NCBI GenBank assembly: GCA_023213395.1
Contig: CM041465.1
Location: 216,511,741-216,575,740, forward strand
Origin: Cycas panzhihuaensis
Lineage: Eukaryota; Cycadophyta
Reading direction: 5' to 3'
DNA length: 64,000 bases
Positions 1-11,501 of this stretch are shown piece after piece. A program made the position numbers and the translations under genes. Below the pieces are notes generated by a model. That model ran no database searches. It saw only the letters and a program-made list of their open reading frames with translations, and was not told the origin of the DNA. The stretch's first letter is position 1. Every line of letters begins with the position of its first letter.

Positions 1-74
1 AATTACTGAACATCGAGAGAATGATCGTCTATTCTTATTAAGCTTTGTTTCCCATGAAAAAGAAGAATATTATT

Positions 75-505
75 AGTATATTAGCTCTAGTTACTCTATA
101 CATATGACCCATAAAGAAGAAATATTTCAAACTATTGACATGACTAGGAAGGGCTCAATCATGTTTGGTGATGATACATCACATGAATCTACTAGAAAGG
201 GCAGAGTTATCATCATGATATATTTAGGTGAAAATAGATATCTTGACAATGTTCTCTATGTTCCAGCTCTTAAGAAAAATCTTCTATCTATGGGATAGAT
301 GATAGAACAAGACTAAAGATAACAATCAAATTAGATAGTGGCATGTGGCACAAAAGGTTTAGCCACTTAAACTATGGAAGCTTAGCTCTTATGAAGAGAA
401 TGAATATGGTTGAAGGACTACCATAAATCAAAGTTGATAACGATATTTGTGAAGGTTGCCTCGTAGGCAAGCAACATAGGGAAAGTTTTCCTGGTAGAAG
501 TTATA
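75..505 (+). pseudogene. copia protease remnant and GAG-pre-integrase domain
   Basis: Around 75-110 the translation resembles the end of a copia aspartic protease motif that normally reads DSGCSRHMT. Here the aspartate and cysteine codons are altered, leaving only the 'HMTH' end readable. Next come a GAG-pre-integrase-like stretch with 'NVLYVPALKKNLLS' (about 247-290), 'WHKRFSHLNYGSLALMKRM' (about 345-405) and a zinc-binding 'CEGCLVGKQHR' (about 450-482). The stop near 298 and another near 424 break the frame. In a live element this would be part of the Gag-Pol polyprotein acting in the cytoplasmic virus-like particle. Confidence 0.8.
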
Positions 506-1040
506 TAGCAAAAATGCCACTTCATTTAATCTATATAGATCTTTGTGGTCTAATGGACATCCTATCTCTAGTTGGTACAAAGTATTTCCTCATCTTCATT
601 GATGATTACATAAGAAAGACATGTGTTTATTTCCTAAAATTTAAAGTAGATACATTTCAATATTTTATAGACTTCAAAACCTTTGTGGAGATGAAAAATA
701 GACATAAGATAATTTTCCTATGGTTAGATAATAGGGGAGAGTTCATTTCTAATGAATTTAATGCTTATTGTATATATCATGGCATTAGAAGGCAATATAC
801 AAACCTATATACTCTATAATAAAATGGGGTTATAGAACATAAAAATCACACCATGGTTGAAATGGCTAGGTATATGCTTAAAGACAAAAAATTGGGACAT
901 AAATTTTGGGCAGAAGCTATCCACACTATAGTTTATCTCCTAAATAGGTGTACCACTAAGGCCCTTAGGTGGATGACACCCAAAGGCATGGATTGGTTAT
1001 AAACCTAGTATCCATCACTTGAGAATCTTTGGATGCCTAG
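506..1040 (+). pseudogene. copia integrase core, degenerate
   Basis: 514-819 encodes a 101-aa stretch of copia integrase. The first catalytic Asp is in 'YIDLCG', the second in 'WLDNRGEF', and the Glu motif follows in 'NGVIEHKN' (about 824-850), after two adjacent stops at the place where copia elements usually read QQNG. 'MVEMARYMLK' and 'FWAEAIHT' continue the core to about 930. All three DDE positions are still visible, but the stops make it non-functional. The role in a live element is insertion of the cDNA into the chromosome. Confidence 0.85.
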
Positions 1041-1390
1041 CATATGCCCATATTCTTGAATAAAAAAAGATCAAACTTGATGACAAGACTACTAAGTATA
1101 TATTTATTGGGTATAGTAATGTTTTAAAATCATATAAGTTGTGTGATCCTAAAGACAAAAAGGTTATGGTTAGTAAAGATATTGTGTTTAAAGAGAATGA
1201 CTACTATCACTCAGATGGTGTCCAAGACAAAGGTAAGAATATTATGATAAACTTTGACTCATCTCTTAGGTCTATATATATGCTACCTAGATAGAATTCA
1301 AGGCAAAATGTTGGTGTATCAAGACCAAGTGATGAGGGAACCTCCCATCAACCTCAAAGGTTTTCCAAATGGGTTCAAAAAAGACATGAC

Positions 1391-2400
1391 TTGGATAACA
1401 TATTGGATAATAACTATGATAGTAAATCTACTCATTCCCATCAGGTTAACTTTACCCTTATGAGTCAAGTAATGGAAGCCCATAAACCTCACACTTTTGA
1501 AGAGGCAGACACTCATGTGAAATGGAGAAAAGCTATGGAAGAGGAATATAATTCTATAGTAAAAAATGATACATGGGAACTCATTGATCTTCCTCCCAAC
1601 AAAATAGCCATTAGAACCAAATGGGTCTATAGGACCAAATTTAAATATGATGGATCCAGTGACACACATAAAGCTAGACTTATTGCCAAATGATATGCCC
1701 AAAGAGAGGGCATAGATTATAGTGAAACTTTTACTCTTATTGCTTAGATAGAAATTGTTCATATGATGTTGAGTCTAACTGTCCAAAAAGGTTGGGATGT
1801 TCATCAAATAGATGTTAAAAGTGTATTTCTTAATGGCTACATTGAAGAGGATATATATGTACAACAACCAAAAGGTTTTAAAGTCAGGGGAAAAGAAAAT
1901 AAAATGTATAAACTTAAAAGGGCACTTTATAGTTTAAAACAAGCACCTAAAGCATAGTACTCTAAGATAGACAAATATTTTAGAGATTAAGGATTTGAGA
2001 AAACTCAATCAGATCTAAATCTATACCTTAAAATTGAAGGAGATTCCATATTAATTGTGGGACTTTATGTTGATGATCTTGTCTATACAGGAAATAACTC
2101 CCACCTTTCTCAAAAATTCAAAGATAACATGTGCAAAGAGTTTAAAATAACTAACTTAGGTTTAATGCATTATTTCCTAGGATTAGAAGTTTGGTAAGAT
2201 GATGATGGTATCTTTATCTATCAAAGGAAATACACCTTAGACTTACTACAAAAGCTTAAGATGATTGATTGCAAGGCTTTATCCACACCAGCAAAAGTTA
2301 GTATCAAACTATCCAAACTTGATGATTCTATACTAGTGAATCCTACATTATATAAACTGTTGATTAGGAGCCTAATATACTTGACATCTACATGACCTAA
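1391..2400 (+). pseudogene. copia reverse transcriptase, degenerate
   Basis: 1391-1693 carries the N-terminal RT motifs ('WRKAMEEEYNSI', 'NDTWELIDLP', 'TKWVYRTKFKYDG', 'KARLIAK'). 1763-1957 continues with 'DVHQIDVKSVFLNGYI' and 'LKRALYSLKQAP'. The catalytic 'YVDD' box is intact near 2068-2079, followed by 'LGLMHYFLGLEVW'. Stop codons at about 1691, 1748, 1955, 1988 and 2197 interrupt one frame; most look like Gln or Trp codons changed by a single base. This is a standard Ty1/copia RT (RVT_2 type). Confidence 0.9.
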
Positions 2401-3009
2401 TATCATGCATGTGGTCAGTGTTATATCTATATTTAAGTAAGATCCTAAATCTACCCATTAGCAAGTGACTAAACATATTCTACAGTATCTAAAGGGCATG
2501 ACAAACTTTGGGCTACATTACAAACCTTTTCCAAATTTCAAATTGATTGGATATATAGATTCTAATTAGACAAGTGATATTTATGATAGAAAGTCTACTT
2601 CTAGATATACCTTTAGCTTAAGTTTAGTAGCTATTGCATGGAGTACTAAAATATATAATACCATCTCCCTATCTACAACAAAATTAGAGTATATTGTAGT
2701 AATTTTAGTGCATGCAAAATAGTTTGTCTATGTCATTTATTACATGATCTCTAGTTGGAACAGAATGGTCCTACCAAAATTTACTATGATAATCAAAGCA
2801 CTATTCAAATGACACATAATCTAGTTTTTTATAAGAGAAACAAACACATTGAGACACAACATCATTTCATTTAAGAAAACATGCAAGCAGGTGAAATAGA
2901 GTTTATATATTACAGCATGGAAGATCAGATAGCATGCATCTTTACAAAGGCACTTAGGAAAGTTAAGTTCCATAAACTTAGAGATAAGCCCAAAGTTACA
3001 TATAATGAA
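2401..3009 (+). pseudogene. copia RNase H, degenerate
   Basis: The readable pieces are 'KHILQYLKGMTNFGLHY', 'GYIDSN', 'DRKSTSRYTFSL' and 'SLSTTKLEYIVV'. These match the C-terminal RNase H of copia Pol (canonical DRKSTSGY and STTEAEY). The final part, with 'IACIFTKALRKVKFHKL', ends shortly before the polypurine tract. Several in-frame stops are present. In a live element this domain removes the RNA strand of the RNA/DNA hybrid. Confidence 0.8.
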
Positions 3010-3010
3010 T

Positions 3011-3024
3011 ATTATGGGGGAGAA
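3011..3024 (+). other. polypurine tract of the copia element
   Basis: A purine run with five consecutive G and 'GAGAA' lies directly against the TG that opens the LTR. This is the usual primer for plus-strand DNA synthesis. Confidence 0.75.
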
Positions 3025-3497
3025 TGTTAGCTATAATGTTCATTATTTTATTAAAGGTATGCATAAGTTACCTTGAGACTTCGCAGAGCCATTTCTAGCC
3101 AACTATAACTGACTTTAGGGTAAGGCAAGTATTAATTTATTTATTATTTTATTATTTTAATTTTAAAAAAAGTGTCAATTGAGGTAGGCTCCCACCCACC
3201 TCCTGAGCTATAAATAAATGGTTCATAATACACTAGTATTTTTCAACACCACCTTCGATTTAGAAATTTATTAAATTATTTTTATAATATGGTTTAGTCT
3301 TGTTATGCTCTACTTCCCTTCTCACTTTATATTTCACCATTATAATGTGATATTTCTTGTTGCAAATTTAATATTATTTTATAGAGATTAATTATCTACT
3401 AAAATAGTTTATGTTATGTATAATGAGATTTTATTTCTTGTATATATTATGAGATAACCACTATATTTTCTATCATAAATCCATGGGCATCACCACA
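3025..3497 (+). repeat. copia LTR (3' LTR of the left element; possibly hybrid)
   Basis: It starts TGTTAGCTATAATG right after the polypurine tract and ends ...GGGCATCACCACA. A TATA box (CTATAAATAA) lies at 3208-3217. The last roughly 200 bp (from about 3340) closely resemble the end of the LTR at 6279-6739, but the U3 parts differ. So this LTR seems to combine the U3 of the coding copia with the U5 of the downstream non-coding element. Confidence 0.75.
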
Positions 3498-3499
3498 AA

Positions 3500-3510
3500 T
3501 GGTATTATAG
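3500..3510 (+). other. primer-binding-site-like sequence after the LTR
   Basis: TGGTATTATAG differs at two positions from the initiator-Met tRNA PBS usual for plant copia elements (TGGTATCAGAG). It begins 2 nt after the LTR, the normal PBS position. A PBS is expected after a 5' LTR, not a 3' LTR, which suggests this LTR also served the element to its right. Confidence 0.6.
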
Positions 3511-6263
3511 TGAATTGAAAAAGAATCTAGGTTTTATTTTGAGATAAGAATATCAGAGTTATGTTAGTAAATATACACAAAAGGATTGAAGGACAAACAA
3601 AAGATCCATATTTTAATCTCTTTCTATTGCTACTAAAGTGCTTGGGTAGTATCAAAATTAGGGTATCATTATGTTGTGTTGCATTATCAGCCACCATACT
3701 TTTTAAGACTTCAAGCAATCTATTCATTGTCTAAGATTCAATTTAATACATAGTAAGTTATTCAACCTAATTAAGTCCTATCTTATAAGAGTGGGAAGGT
3801 TCTTTCCTAATAATATTTATAAGGAGTATCTATTAATTAAAAATTAAGAGGTTATAATTTATTCATTAGTGGGTATGATAAGTTGCTATTGACGCATGAT
3901 CATAGGGAGACTACATTATGTAAAGCAATCTAAAGATTAGGAGTATTATTTGTTAATCAAAACCATAATACATTATAGAGAACAAGCCAAAGATTAGGAG
4001 CATTATATATCAAACAGGAACACAATGAAGAATTCATTATGTAAGGTAAGGAATTCACTATTCATCATCATAAACTGTCACCATGAAAGATTTTCAAAGT
4101 GTATTTAGTTTATTCTTTGCATAGGGTAAGTATTACAAGTAGGAGCACTCAAATGATTATACACCTACATATTCTAAATTTTAATGTGCGATTATATTTT
4201 TCCTAAGGTTTTATACATTTAATAAGATTTGATTTTAATCTAGAGTCCACCCTTTAGCCAACTAGTAGGTTGTTACATGCAAATCTCATGTGACCAAGGG
4301 CTAAGCTTTAAAAGGAATTGACAAAAAAATTCTTTTTATTTTTTTAATTTGTTTTTGTAAAAGGCGTACTTAGATATTTTTTGCCATAGATTTAATTGTA
4401 GGTGTCAGATTCTAATTTTGTCTAAACCATTGGATTCTTAGTTCAAATACACTCAATTTGAATAGTTATAAGGTACTGATCTAGTCAGTGTTTATGTAGA
4501 TTTTAACCTATGAAGTTACAACTCTTATTGACAAAGAAAAATAAAAGACCTAATAAAATTAGTAAAGCATTTGGAATAGGAGTAACAAAGGATTTACTTA
4601 GGGAATTTTTTTCGAAATATCTAAAATTCTACCTAGGTGAAAGTAGGACAAGTAAAGAATGCCTTCAACTTATTGACACATATTGCATAGTCTTATTAGA
4701 TACAAAACATGAAATTTACAAACTATATGTTCAACTCTACTTGGTAGGGGAAGCTCTTAACTAGTTCATTGACTAATTAGTAAATTAAAAATACTTTGCA
4801 CATCAAAATAGTTTTAAGTATCATTTCATATAGTAGTTAAATAATAGGAGCAAGATAAAATAATTTAAAATAACTCAACTTTAGAGGATATAAAAGATAA
4901 GTAGCAAGAAGAAATGTATCACAAGGAAGATGGAGCTCTAGAAGAGGAAACACATTAACATCTACTAGTGCATAAGTAAGGTGAAGAGGCTAAAGAATCA
5001 AAGCATGTAAATGAACTAATAGATGAAGAGGAAGAATAACCCTTAATGGGAAAATTCTATAAACTATATAGGGATATAAAGACGAATTAACTCATGTGTA
5101 GGAATTTAATAGGACCAAAGACACCACACAAATGGAAGTGAAGATGAAATATTTGGAAGAAGAATCCAAGTATGATTTAACTAACTAGTGTTATGAAGAA
5201 GAGCAAGATTTAGTAGAGCAAGGAGAACACATCTAGTGTTATAAAGAAGAACTTAAGAAACCCAAAGAAGAATCAATGTAACCAAGCAAATCCAATAATA
5301 TACATGATATGTGTCTTAATTCTAATTTACGCATGTATATTTTCTTTGGTAGTTTCATCTTTCCTCTTTTATTTCCATGCTCAATAGTGGTAAACAAAAT
5401 TACTTTCCATTATCCCATAATCATACAAGCCCATAATCTCCTTAATTATAAACTCTTCACATGATGAATCATATTCCCTCTTCACACCCCTACCTTATCT
5501 CAACACTCATATATTTCTTCATCCCCTAGAGAACTTCCTTAATAGGAAACCCTATCATATCTATCCCCACCCTCCACACTTTTATATATCCAATACTCTT
5601 TTTCTCGATTAATTTCTTAATTTAACCCTTCCCCTACCTTTAAACCCCTATGAAAACTTCTTTCCCACAAAGAGCATCTATCACAAATCTTGCATTTATC
5701 TCATTTCCCTAAGATTTCTAGTTGTCCACCCAACCCATTAATTGTCATAACCCCTTATCGAATCAATCTCTAAACCTCATGTATCTCTCACTATATGCCT
5801 CTTGTATTCTTATTTATCACACATGAAATTATTGTTGACCACCTATTGAAATGTTATGAAATCCCTATTGCATGACCCTTATGACCACTATTTTTGTTGA
5901 CCTCCCAAGTTACATTGTTACCACCCTATTAAATCCCCTCAATTTTTTCACCACTCCTCATCCTTAAGTGATATCATTTAAGGGCAAAATATACAACCAT
6001 AAAATAGGATTTTGGCCAAGTTAAATCCTAATCACATAGGTCCCAAGATTACTTCTATCTAGGATAGGATACAACATGCACCTAGTCTTAGAAACAAGCA
6101 TCTGCAAGTTTAGAATACATGTTAATACTCTCTAACAAAAGGCATAAGACAAGGCCCATCTTTTATGACATACAAGACTTAGTAGGTTGTGGATTAGATG
6201 AATTATTAAAGCAAATTTAAGAGCTCTGCATGCATCTATCTATACATAGAGGGCAAAGCATTT

Positions 6264-6278
6264 TAAGGGGAGGGGAAT
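6264..6278 (+). other. polypurine tract of the non-coding element
   Basis: The run TAAGGGGAGGGGAAT abuts the LTR. The same tract recurs at about 57304-57318 in duplication copy 2. Confidence 0.65.
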
Positions 6279-6739
6279 TATGGCATTCCTAATTATATGA
6301 AGTTAGTGTTTTAAGGGAATAAAATATGAGTCATTAATGTGAAGCCATTATTTTTAAGAGAGAGAATAAGTAGTTATTTTTAGAGAGAGAAAAGTAGGGC
6401 TATAAATAGGAAGCATCATTCATTTGTAAGGTATCTTTTAGAGAATCAATATTTTGATCTAGATTATTAGCCTATAGCTATTAGGGTAGCATTATGCCAT
6501 TTGGGAAGAAATCCTTACCTTGAAGAGGTTAATGTACTACTGTACTACTATAATTTCATCTAATGTTATCAATTATTTTCCTATTATAATATGATATTTC
6601 TTACTGCAGTTCTGATATTATTTTATGGAGATTTATTATTTATTGAAATAATTGATCTTATATATATTGAGATGTTATTTCCTGTATGTTTTATCTAGTA
6701 ACTATTATATTTTTTATCATAAATCTATGGGCATCAACA
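6279..6739 (+). repeat. LTR of the non-coding element (461 bp)
   Basis: It follows the polypurine tract. The first dinucleotide is TA here but TG in the duplicate (57319), so the terminus is mutated. It ends GGGCATCAACA. A TATA box (CTATAAATA) is at 6400-6408. The U5 part resembles that of the LTR at 3025-3497. Confidence 0.75.
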
Positions 6740-7167
6740 TAACTTCTTAAATCAGAAAAGTCACATTTGATTTATTCTTAAATTAGATGGTCATATTTAG
6801 AAAAGCATTTTAAAAATACTTATATATTATGCTGTGAAGTTAGACGAGAACATCTTGTAAGCTTATAGAATGTATTTTAGCTTATTATAAGCTTTATAAG
6901 TCTATTAAAGCATTTGCTTATTCCAAACCACTATGAGATAATACAAGAATTCTATGGCTATTTATGACAATAGGATGCTAGCTAAAGGCAATGCCAACTC
7001 ATAAAGCATTTTAAGAAAGGATGGCTTGTAGTAGACCTAATGTGGGAATACAAATCAAATCAACTTTATAAATAGTAAATAATTAATAACAAATTATCAC
7101 TAGTAGTTAATTTAATAAAATATGGTATATATTATCTTTCAATCATATCCTTTCATATCCATCATAC

Positions 7168-7677
7168 ATGCACACTATTCTTTGTTGTATTTATTCCCAT
7201 TCAATTTACCAAATCAATCATTTATCTTTAAATGATTTAATTCTCAAGCTAGAAACCTTTAGTTTACAAGATTTAACTACTAAAGGTCATCTCAAAATAT
7301 TTTCATACATCAATGTATCAGGGGAATGTTCTAAAGATATGTGGCAAAGACACATAAAATGTATAAGTGGTAGTGCATTCCTCCATATGGTCGAGTCACT
7401 CTTCCATATAATTAATATAACTAGCCACTCTCATCCACACATTCTGCATGAAAAGTATACATGGGCAATTCTCATTCATAAGTTTAATATGGAGAATACA
7501 TGGCTAGTTATGGAAAGAAGGCATCATCAACTTACAAATTACATCATTCCACATGGCTACATAACATCTACAAGTAACTTATGGACTATAATCCTTAATA
7601 TAGTTTTGTGTTATCTACATATGCATCTTATTCTATTTTATGTATACACATCCTTATGGTTTATAAATCAGAGGTGA
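7168..7677 (+). CDS. unrecognised 169-aa ORF in the duplicated unit
   Basis: An open frame of 169 codons has no family motif that I recognise. It is rich in His, Ile and Leu, as expected from translated AT-rich DNA. The duplicate copy (58177-58693) is broken by a 2-nt deletion near codon 63, and amino-acid changes between the copies are as frequent as expected for unconstrained sequence. It is most likely a chance ORF or a remnant and is listed for completeness. Confidence 0.2.
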   Translation: MHTILCCIYSHSIYQINHLSLNDLILKLETFSLQDLTTKGHLKIFSYINVSGECSKDMWQRHIKCISGSAFLHMVESLFHIINITSHSHPHILHEKYTWAILIHKFNMENTWLVMERRHHQLTNYIIPHGYITSTSNLWTIILNIVLCYLHMHLILFYVYTSLWFINQR

Positions 7678-8207
7678 TTTGCTATAAGAGATTCATTTAG
7701 AATATGTATGGAAACTATGCTAGCTTATCATAAGGTTTTAGGTCATATTTGATACCTTAATCTAATGAAGCTTTATTTTATTGATGGCTACATAATAATT
7801 TACTTGATTAATACAAAGTTGCATGGAGTTCTTTCTCCCATTATTATTATCTTATAATAATATTTACATTCTTCTAATGTTCATTGCTTACTTTTAGGTC
7901 ATTTAATAAACCCAAATATTTTAGCTTATTTGCATTGAATTTCTTTTGAATTCATTGATAATTTATTTATGTATGCAATAAAATTCATTCTTTTTTATAT
8001 ACATTAGAATCTACAACCTAAAAGGTACATAAGGTTTCAAGAAATCTTGTTTAAAACCAAAGAAAGGAAATTTCCACCATAGAGACTCTCTAATTTTATT
8101 TTTTAGATCAATGGATAAAATAAACTAATATTTCAATGAGAAAAGTCTCCATTTGAATTATTTCTTAAAGGAGAAAAGTTACATTTAATAATGTGTTAAA
8201 TGAGAAG

Positions 8208-8328
8208 CAATAAAGGATTTACTTAAGGTAAAATTTTTGAAATATGTAAAATTCTAACTAGGTGAAAGTAGGATGAGTAAAGAATACCTTCAATATATTG
8301 TCACAGATTGCATACTCTTATTAGATAC
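8208..8328 (+). repeat. tandem duplication copy 2, left fragment
   Basis: This matches 4584-4703 ('GATTTACTTA', 'GGTGAAAGTAGGA', 'TAAAGAAT', 'CTTATTAGATAC'). It stops exactly at the target site of E1; the continuation lies 47.5 kb away at 55897. Confidence 0.85.
8324..8328 (+). repeat. E1 target-site duplication, left
   Basis: GATAC. The intact paralogue at 4699-4708 reads GATAC then AAAAC. On the right of E1, 55892-55901 reads TATAT then AAAAC. The two target copies agree at 3 of 5 positions, as expected for an old insertion whose site is confirmed by the paralogue. Confidence 0.65.
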
Positions 8329-11086
8329 TAGATTTGCATTTGCGGGATGGTCATTATGCTCAATAGGAATTAAGGTGGTCAATAGCTAAAGCTAGGGCGA
8401 ATAGAGACCTATAAGCAAAAGGAACACCACACAGGGCATCTGTGTATCAGAGCGCGAGTTCGGGTCCCGTGAATGGCACCCAACTACCTCGAAGTAGCTT
8501 TCAAATCTGAGAGGGAAGACACACGTAGAGGTATCTTAGATGGTCTCAAAGAGGAAGGTCCCCCCACCCTTGAATGGCCAGAAGGGAAGAGGAGTAAACT
8601 CCAATAGAGAGATTCCTATGACGAAGGAACACAAGATGAAGGGGTATAGGCACGAAGCCTAGGACAAAAGTGGGTAAGCTTCCCTAAGTTACTTGATCTA
8701 AGCAAATATAACTAAGGGAAGGAGTAAAGAAAGGGGCTAAAATATACTCTCTCTTTTTCTCTCTCTTTCATTCAACAACCAAAGGACAAGAGAAAGAGAA
8801 GAACAAGCGTCTTGTATGCAAGCAAGCAAGCAAACTAAATGAAGCGCATCTATGGGTACTTTTAGGCTAGATAGGAGAAAGGGAGAGGAATGTAGTTCCT
8901 ACTATGCCTTTTCCTATGAAGAACAAGCATACAACATACTTTTACAAAATAGATGCAAGTAGCTAATTTATTTCCATTTTTGCTTTTATATGATCTATTA
9001 AACAAATACAGTAGATTTTAGATAAGAGCAAAAAGGAGAAGGGGTAGATGGAGAGGGACGATGCGTACCTGGAAAGTGAGCGATTGATGAAGGACCTCAC
9101 TTATACACAGTGTACGCCCTCTCACTAATTAGTTGGTGCATGACCAAGGTTGATGTGGAAAATAGGGGCTTCCTTACCTTCCCCTTATCAAAGATAAAGC
9201 GAAATAGAAAGGCAAGCAAAGCAAAAGAGGAAAGGAAGGTAAAGGCTTACCCGAAGTTGGATGTCTTTCTTCTTCATAGCTATTGCTTCAACCCTGCATC
9301 CATAAGAGTCTTTCCCTTCCAAGAAGGGGCTACAAGAAACTATATATGCAAATATATGATATGAATGCTAAAATATTATATTTTATATTAGAGTAACTAC
9401 TACTGCAAACAATTCTACTTTCCTCAAAGTAAACCCACACATACCAAGCAAGAAGGGAAAAGGGTAGCCTCAGGATGGCAAAACCCTCTACTAAAGGTTC
9501 TCCACACAGCCTTAAATTCTAGTAGGGTAGGGTTATATGATAGTCTATGGGCATCTGATAAGCATGGGAATATATGGAATAAGATGTAGGAGAGATGCCA
9601 AGGTAACGGAGTCACTAGGGACAACGAACCACCACACAAGTCTCACCAAAGATCCTAATGGATACTAGGCAAAGTTAGGGGCATGAAGAAGGCCCAAAAG
9701 AGGGGTGTGTAGGCCTGGAATCAGCATAGTAAGGGCTACATACACTGATATCTAACGCAGGCCAAGACTCCACCCTCTCCTAGTTAACTCAAGGAAAGCA
9801 TGGGCATAGGAGAAGAAAGACGGGAAGGGGTCTGCCCTTGGGGAGTAGGTCTGATTGGGATGAATCTCACCTTACTCCCTTCGCCCAATCCTTGTGATCC
9901 TTCTCCCGCAGCTTTCTTGAAGAAAACCAATGGAGAAATTGGATGGAAATCAGAGGATACATAGCCAAACACAAGGAAAGATGATCTTTACTACAGCCAA
10001 AGGGCAAAATTGAAGGAAAATACACTTTAAAATAAGTTCTAAAAGAAAGAATACATATAAAATTATGAAAATAAGGAAAAGGGTACCTACCAAGCTAAGT
10101 TTAAGGTGGATTTTCCCCTGCAACTAGTGAGAAAGAGAAGGTCTTGTAAGGTTTACAAGGTGTTTCCCTAAGAGGGGTTGTAGAGGACACTTGTTGAGCA
10201 AAGTTGGAGAAGAACCACAGAACTCTTATTTAAAAATGCCTAGAAGTGAGTCTCCCACCACGGAATAGAGCCACTACAAGTAGGTTCTAAGCTAGAATAA
10301 TAGGAAATATAGAGTTGTAAGCGCACCTATGGAGGAGAGGAGGAAAGGAGCAAAAATGCCACAGTAGAATGTGAAGTTGGAGAGTCAAGAGATGTGAAAT
10401 GATGAACTTTTTAGGATTTATACTCGTCTCAACCCTAATCGAGTGATTAGGGTGTGAATAGGGCTGAGTTGGGCACTTGTCCACATGGCAATTCTGCGAA
10501 AAAAATGAGAATTTTCATGACAGATTAAAAAAATAAAGTGCAACAGTCGCACCGCGGTAAACTTTACGGTACCACTTAGTTTACAATGGTGCGAGACTAG
10601 AAAGCCAAAATGGCAATGGTCATGGTTCTGGGAGCCCTAAAAGAGGTGTATCAGGCCTAGGAGAGGCTAACCCTCCTGTCCAAGTGGCTAGGGACAGTCT
10701 AGAATGCATATAAACTAGACCAAATGAAGCATCAAGGGCTAGAATTCCAAGAAATGTCATGATAGGGACACAAGGTCAGGGTATGAGTGGATCATACAAG
10801 TCAAGTGAGGCTTGAGGTGATGTGGAGGTAGTGTAGAGGGTCGTAGAGTGCCATGGGGATGCGTACCTTGTAGACAAGTAGGTCCCACGAGTCATCATAG
10901 GCTAAGAGTATGACAAGCAACATGATCAGGCAGTAGATGCAAGATGATCACACAAATGAAGCAGTCAGCTATGCAATGAGGTAATACTCTTGTTTACCTT
11001 TCCAAAGAAATGGTAAAAGTGAAAAGGGAGAAGCATACCTATGCTTACCTAAGTCGACCTATCCATATCCATTCCTTGGTGAAACA
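8329..11086 (-). repeat. E1 3' LTR (intact, about 2.76 kb)
   Basis: On the minus strand it starts TGTTTCACCAAGG (11086) and ends near 8329. It aligns throughout with the split E1 5' LTR: 8341 onward matches 36451 onward, and 10322 onward matches 55084 onward. Position 10322-10326 (CGCAC) is the uninterrupted version of the site where E3 inserted in the other LTR. The TGTTTC terminus and a following GGAATGGA..GACT(C/T)AGGTAAGC block are shared with the E2 and E3 LTRs, so the three are one family. No host gene is visible inside. Confidence 0.85.
10544..10602 (+). repeat. hairpin-forming motif in the E1 LTR
   Basis: Interleaved inverted repeats are built from GCACCGCGGTAAACT, GGTACC and AGTTTACAATGGTGC. 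Related motifs lie in the E2 and E3 LTRs (21886-21950, 38943-39008) and in intron 1 of each opposite-strand gene. Confidence 0.5.
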
Positions 11087-11501
11087 TCGCCTATAGCAGC
11101 AGAGCCTCACTGATTGGAAGCATAGTGTGATGGCAAATGCTGGTAATAAAACCGTCAGTAGTACATGCATATATATCAATCATAAGCAAAATAAGAGCCA
11201 AGGGTGCCGGCAAGTATCGTGGCAGAACGTATGGATATGAGGACAGGGGTGGAGATGACATGGGGGTTGCTTATGTGCCACTCGAGAATCGACTGGAAGC
11301 TAAGAAGGATGAGGAAGCTGCCCCCCATCGTAAGAGTGCAAAAAAGAATTGTAATGATGATGACAAAAAAGGGTAAGCGGGCAAACCTGATAGTCGCTAT
11401 AGTTTAACCTCATTAGCGGCTAGCTTTCAGAGGTGTGAATGGGTCGCTAGGTGAGATGCAAGATGACATGAGACTTAGGCGATGGGGCAACCAAATAAGT
11501 C

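Larger units (their letters stand above)
1..3497 (+). mobile_element. Ty1/copia LTR retrotransposon, 3' portion, degenerate
   Basis: Remnants follow the Ty1/copia order on the plus strand: protease end, GAG-pre-integrase, integrase, reverse transcriptase, RNase H, polypurine tract, 3' LTR. Integrase lying before RT places it in copia rather than gypsy. The 5' LTR and gag lie left of the window. The reading frame is broken by many stops (for example at 298, 819, 1693 and 1957) and by at least one frame change between integrase and RT, so it is a dead copy. Its 3' LTR (3025-3497) is unusual because a primer-binding-site-like sequence follows it. Confidence 0.9.
3498..6278 (+). mobile_element. 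non-coding internal region of a non-autonomous LTR element
   Basis: This stretch lies between a PBS-like site (3500) and a polypurine tract (6264-6278) next to a second LTR. I find no gag or pol motif. The longest ORF, 84 aa at 4510-4764, is not recognised. 4900-5280 is rich in GAA/GAG codons (acidic, E-rich in translation) but full of stops, perhaps a worn gag-like or low-complexity stretch. 5290-5960 is C/T-rich with nothing recognisable. It fits a large non-autonomous copia derivative. Confidence 0.5.
4584..8207 (+). repeat. 3.6-kb tandem duplication, copy 1 (intact)
   Basis: The unit begins near 'AAAGGATTTACTTA' and runs to 8207, where the same sequence starts again at 8208. It contains the second half of the non-coding element, the LTR at 6279-6739 and 1.5 kb of flank. 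Copy 2 is split: 8208-8328 matches 4584-4703, and 55897-59214 matches 4704-8207. Copy 2 lacks roughly 170 bp near 56505 relative to copy 1. Confidence 0.85.

Noticed and set aside
9110-11407. ORFs in the E1 3' LTR and just beyond it as host genes
   Set aside because: The whole stretch aligns with the other E1 LTR, and the ORFs are not kept between the copies.
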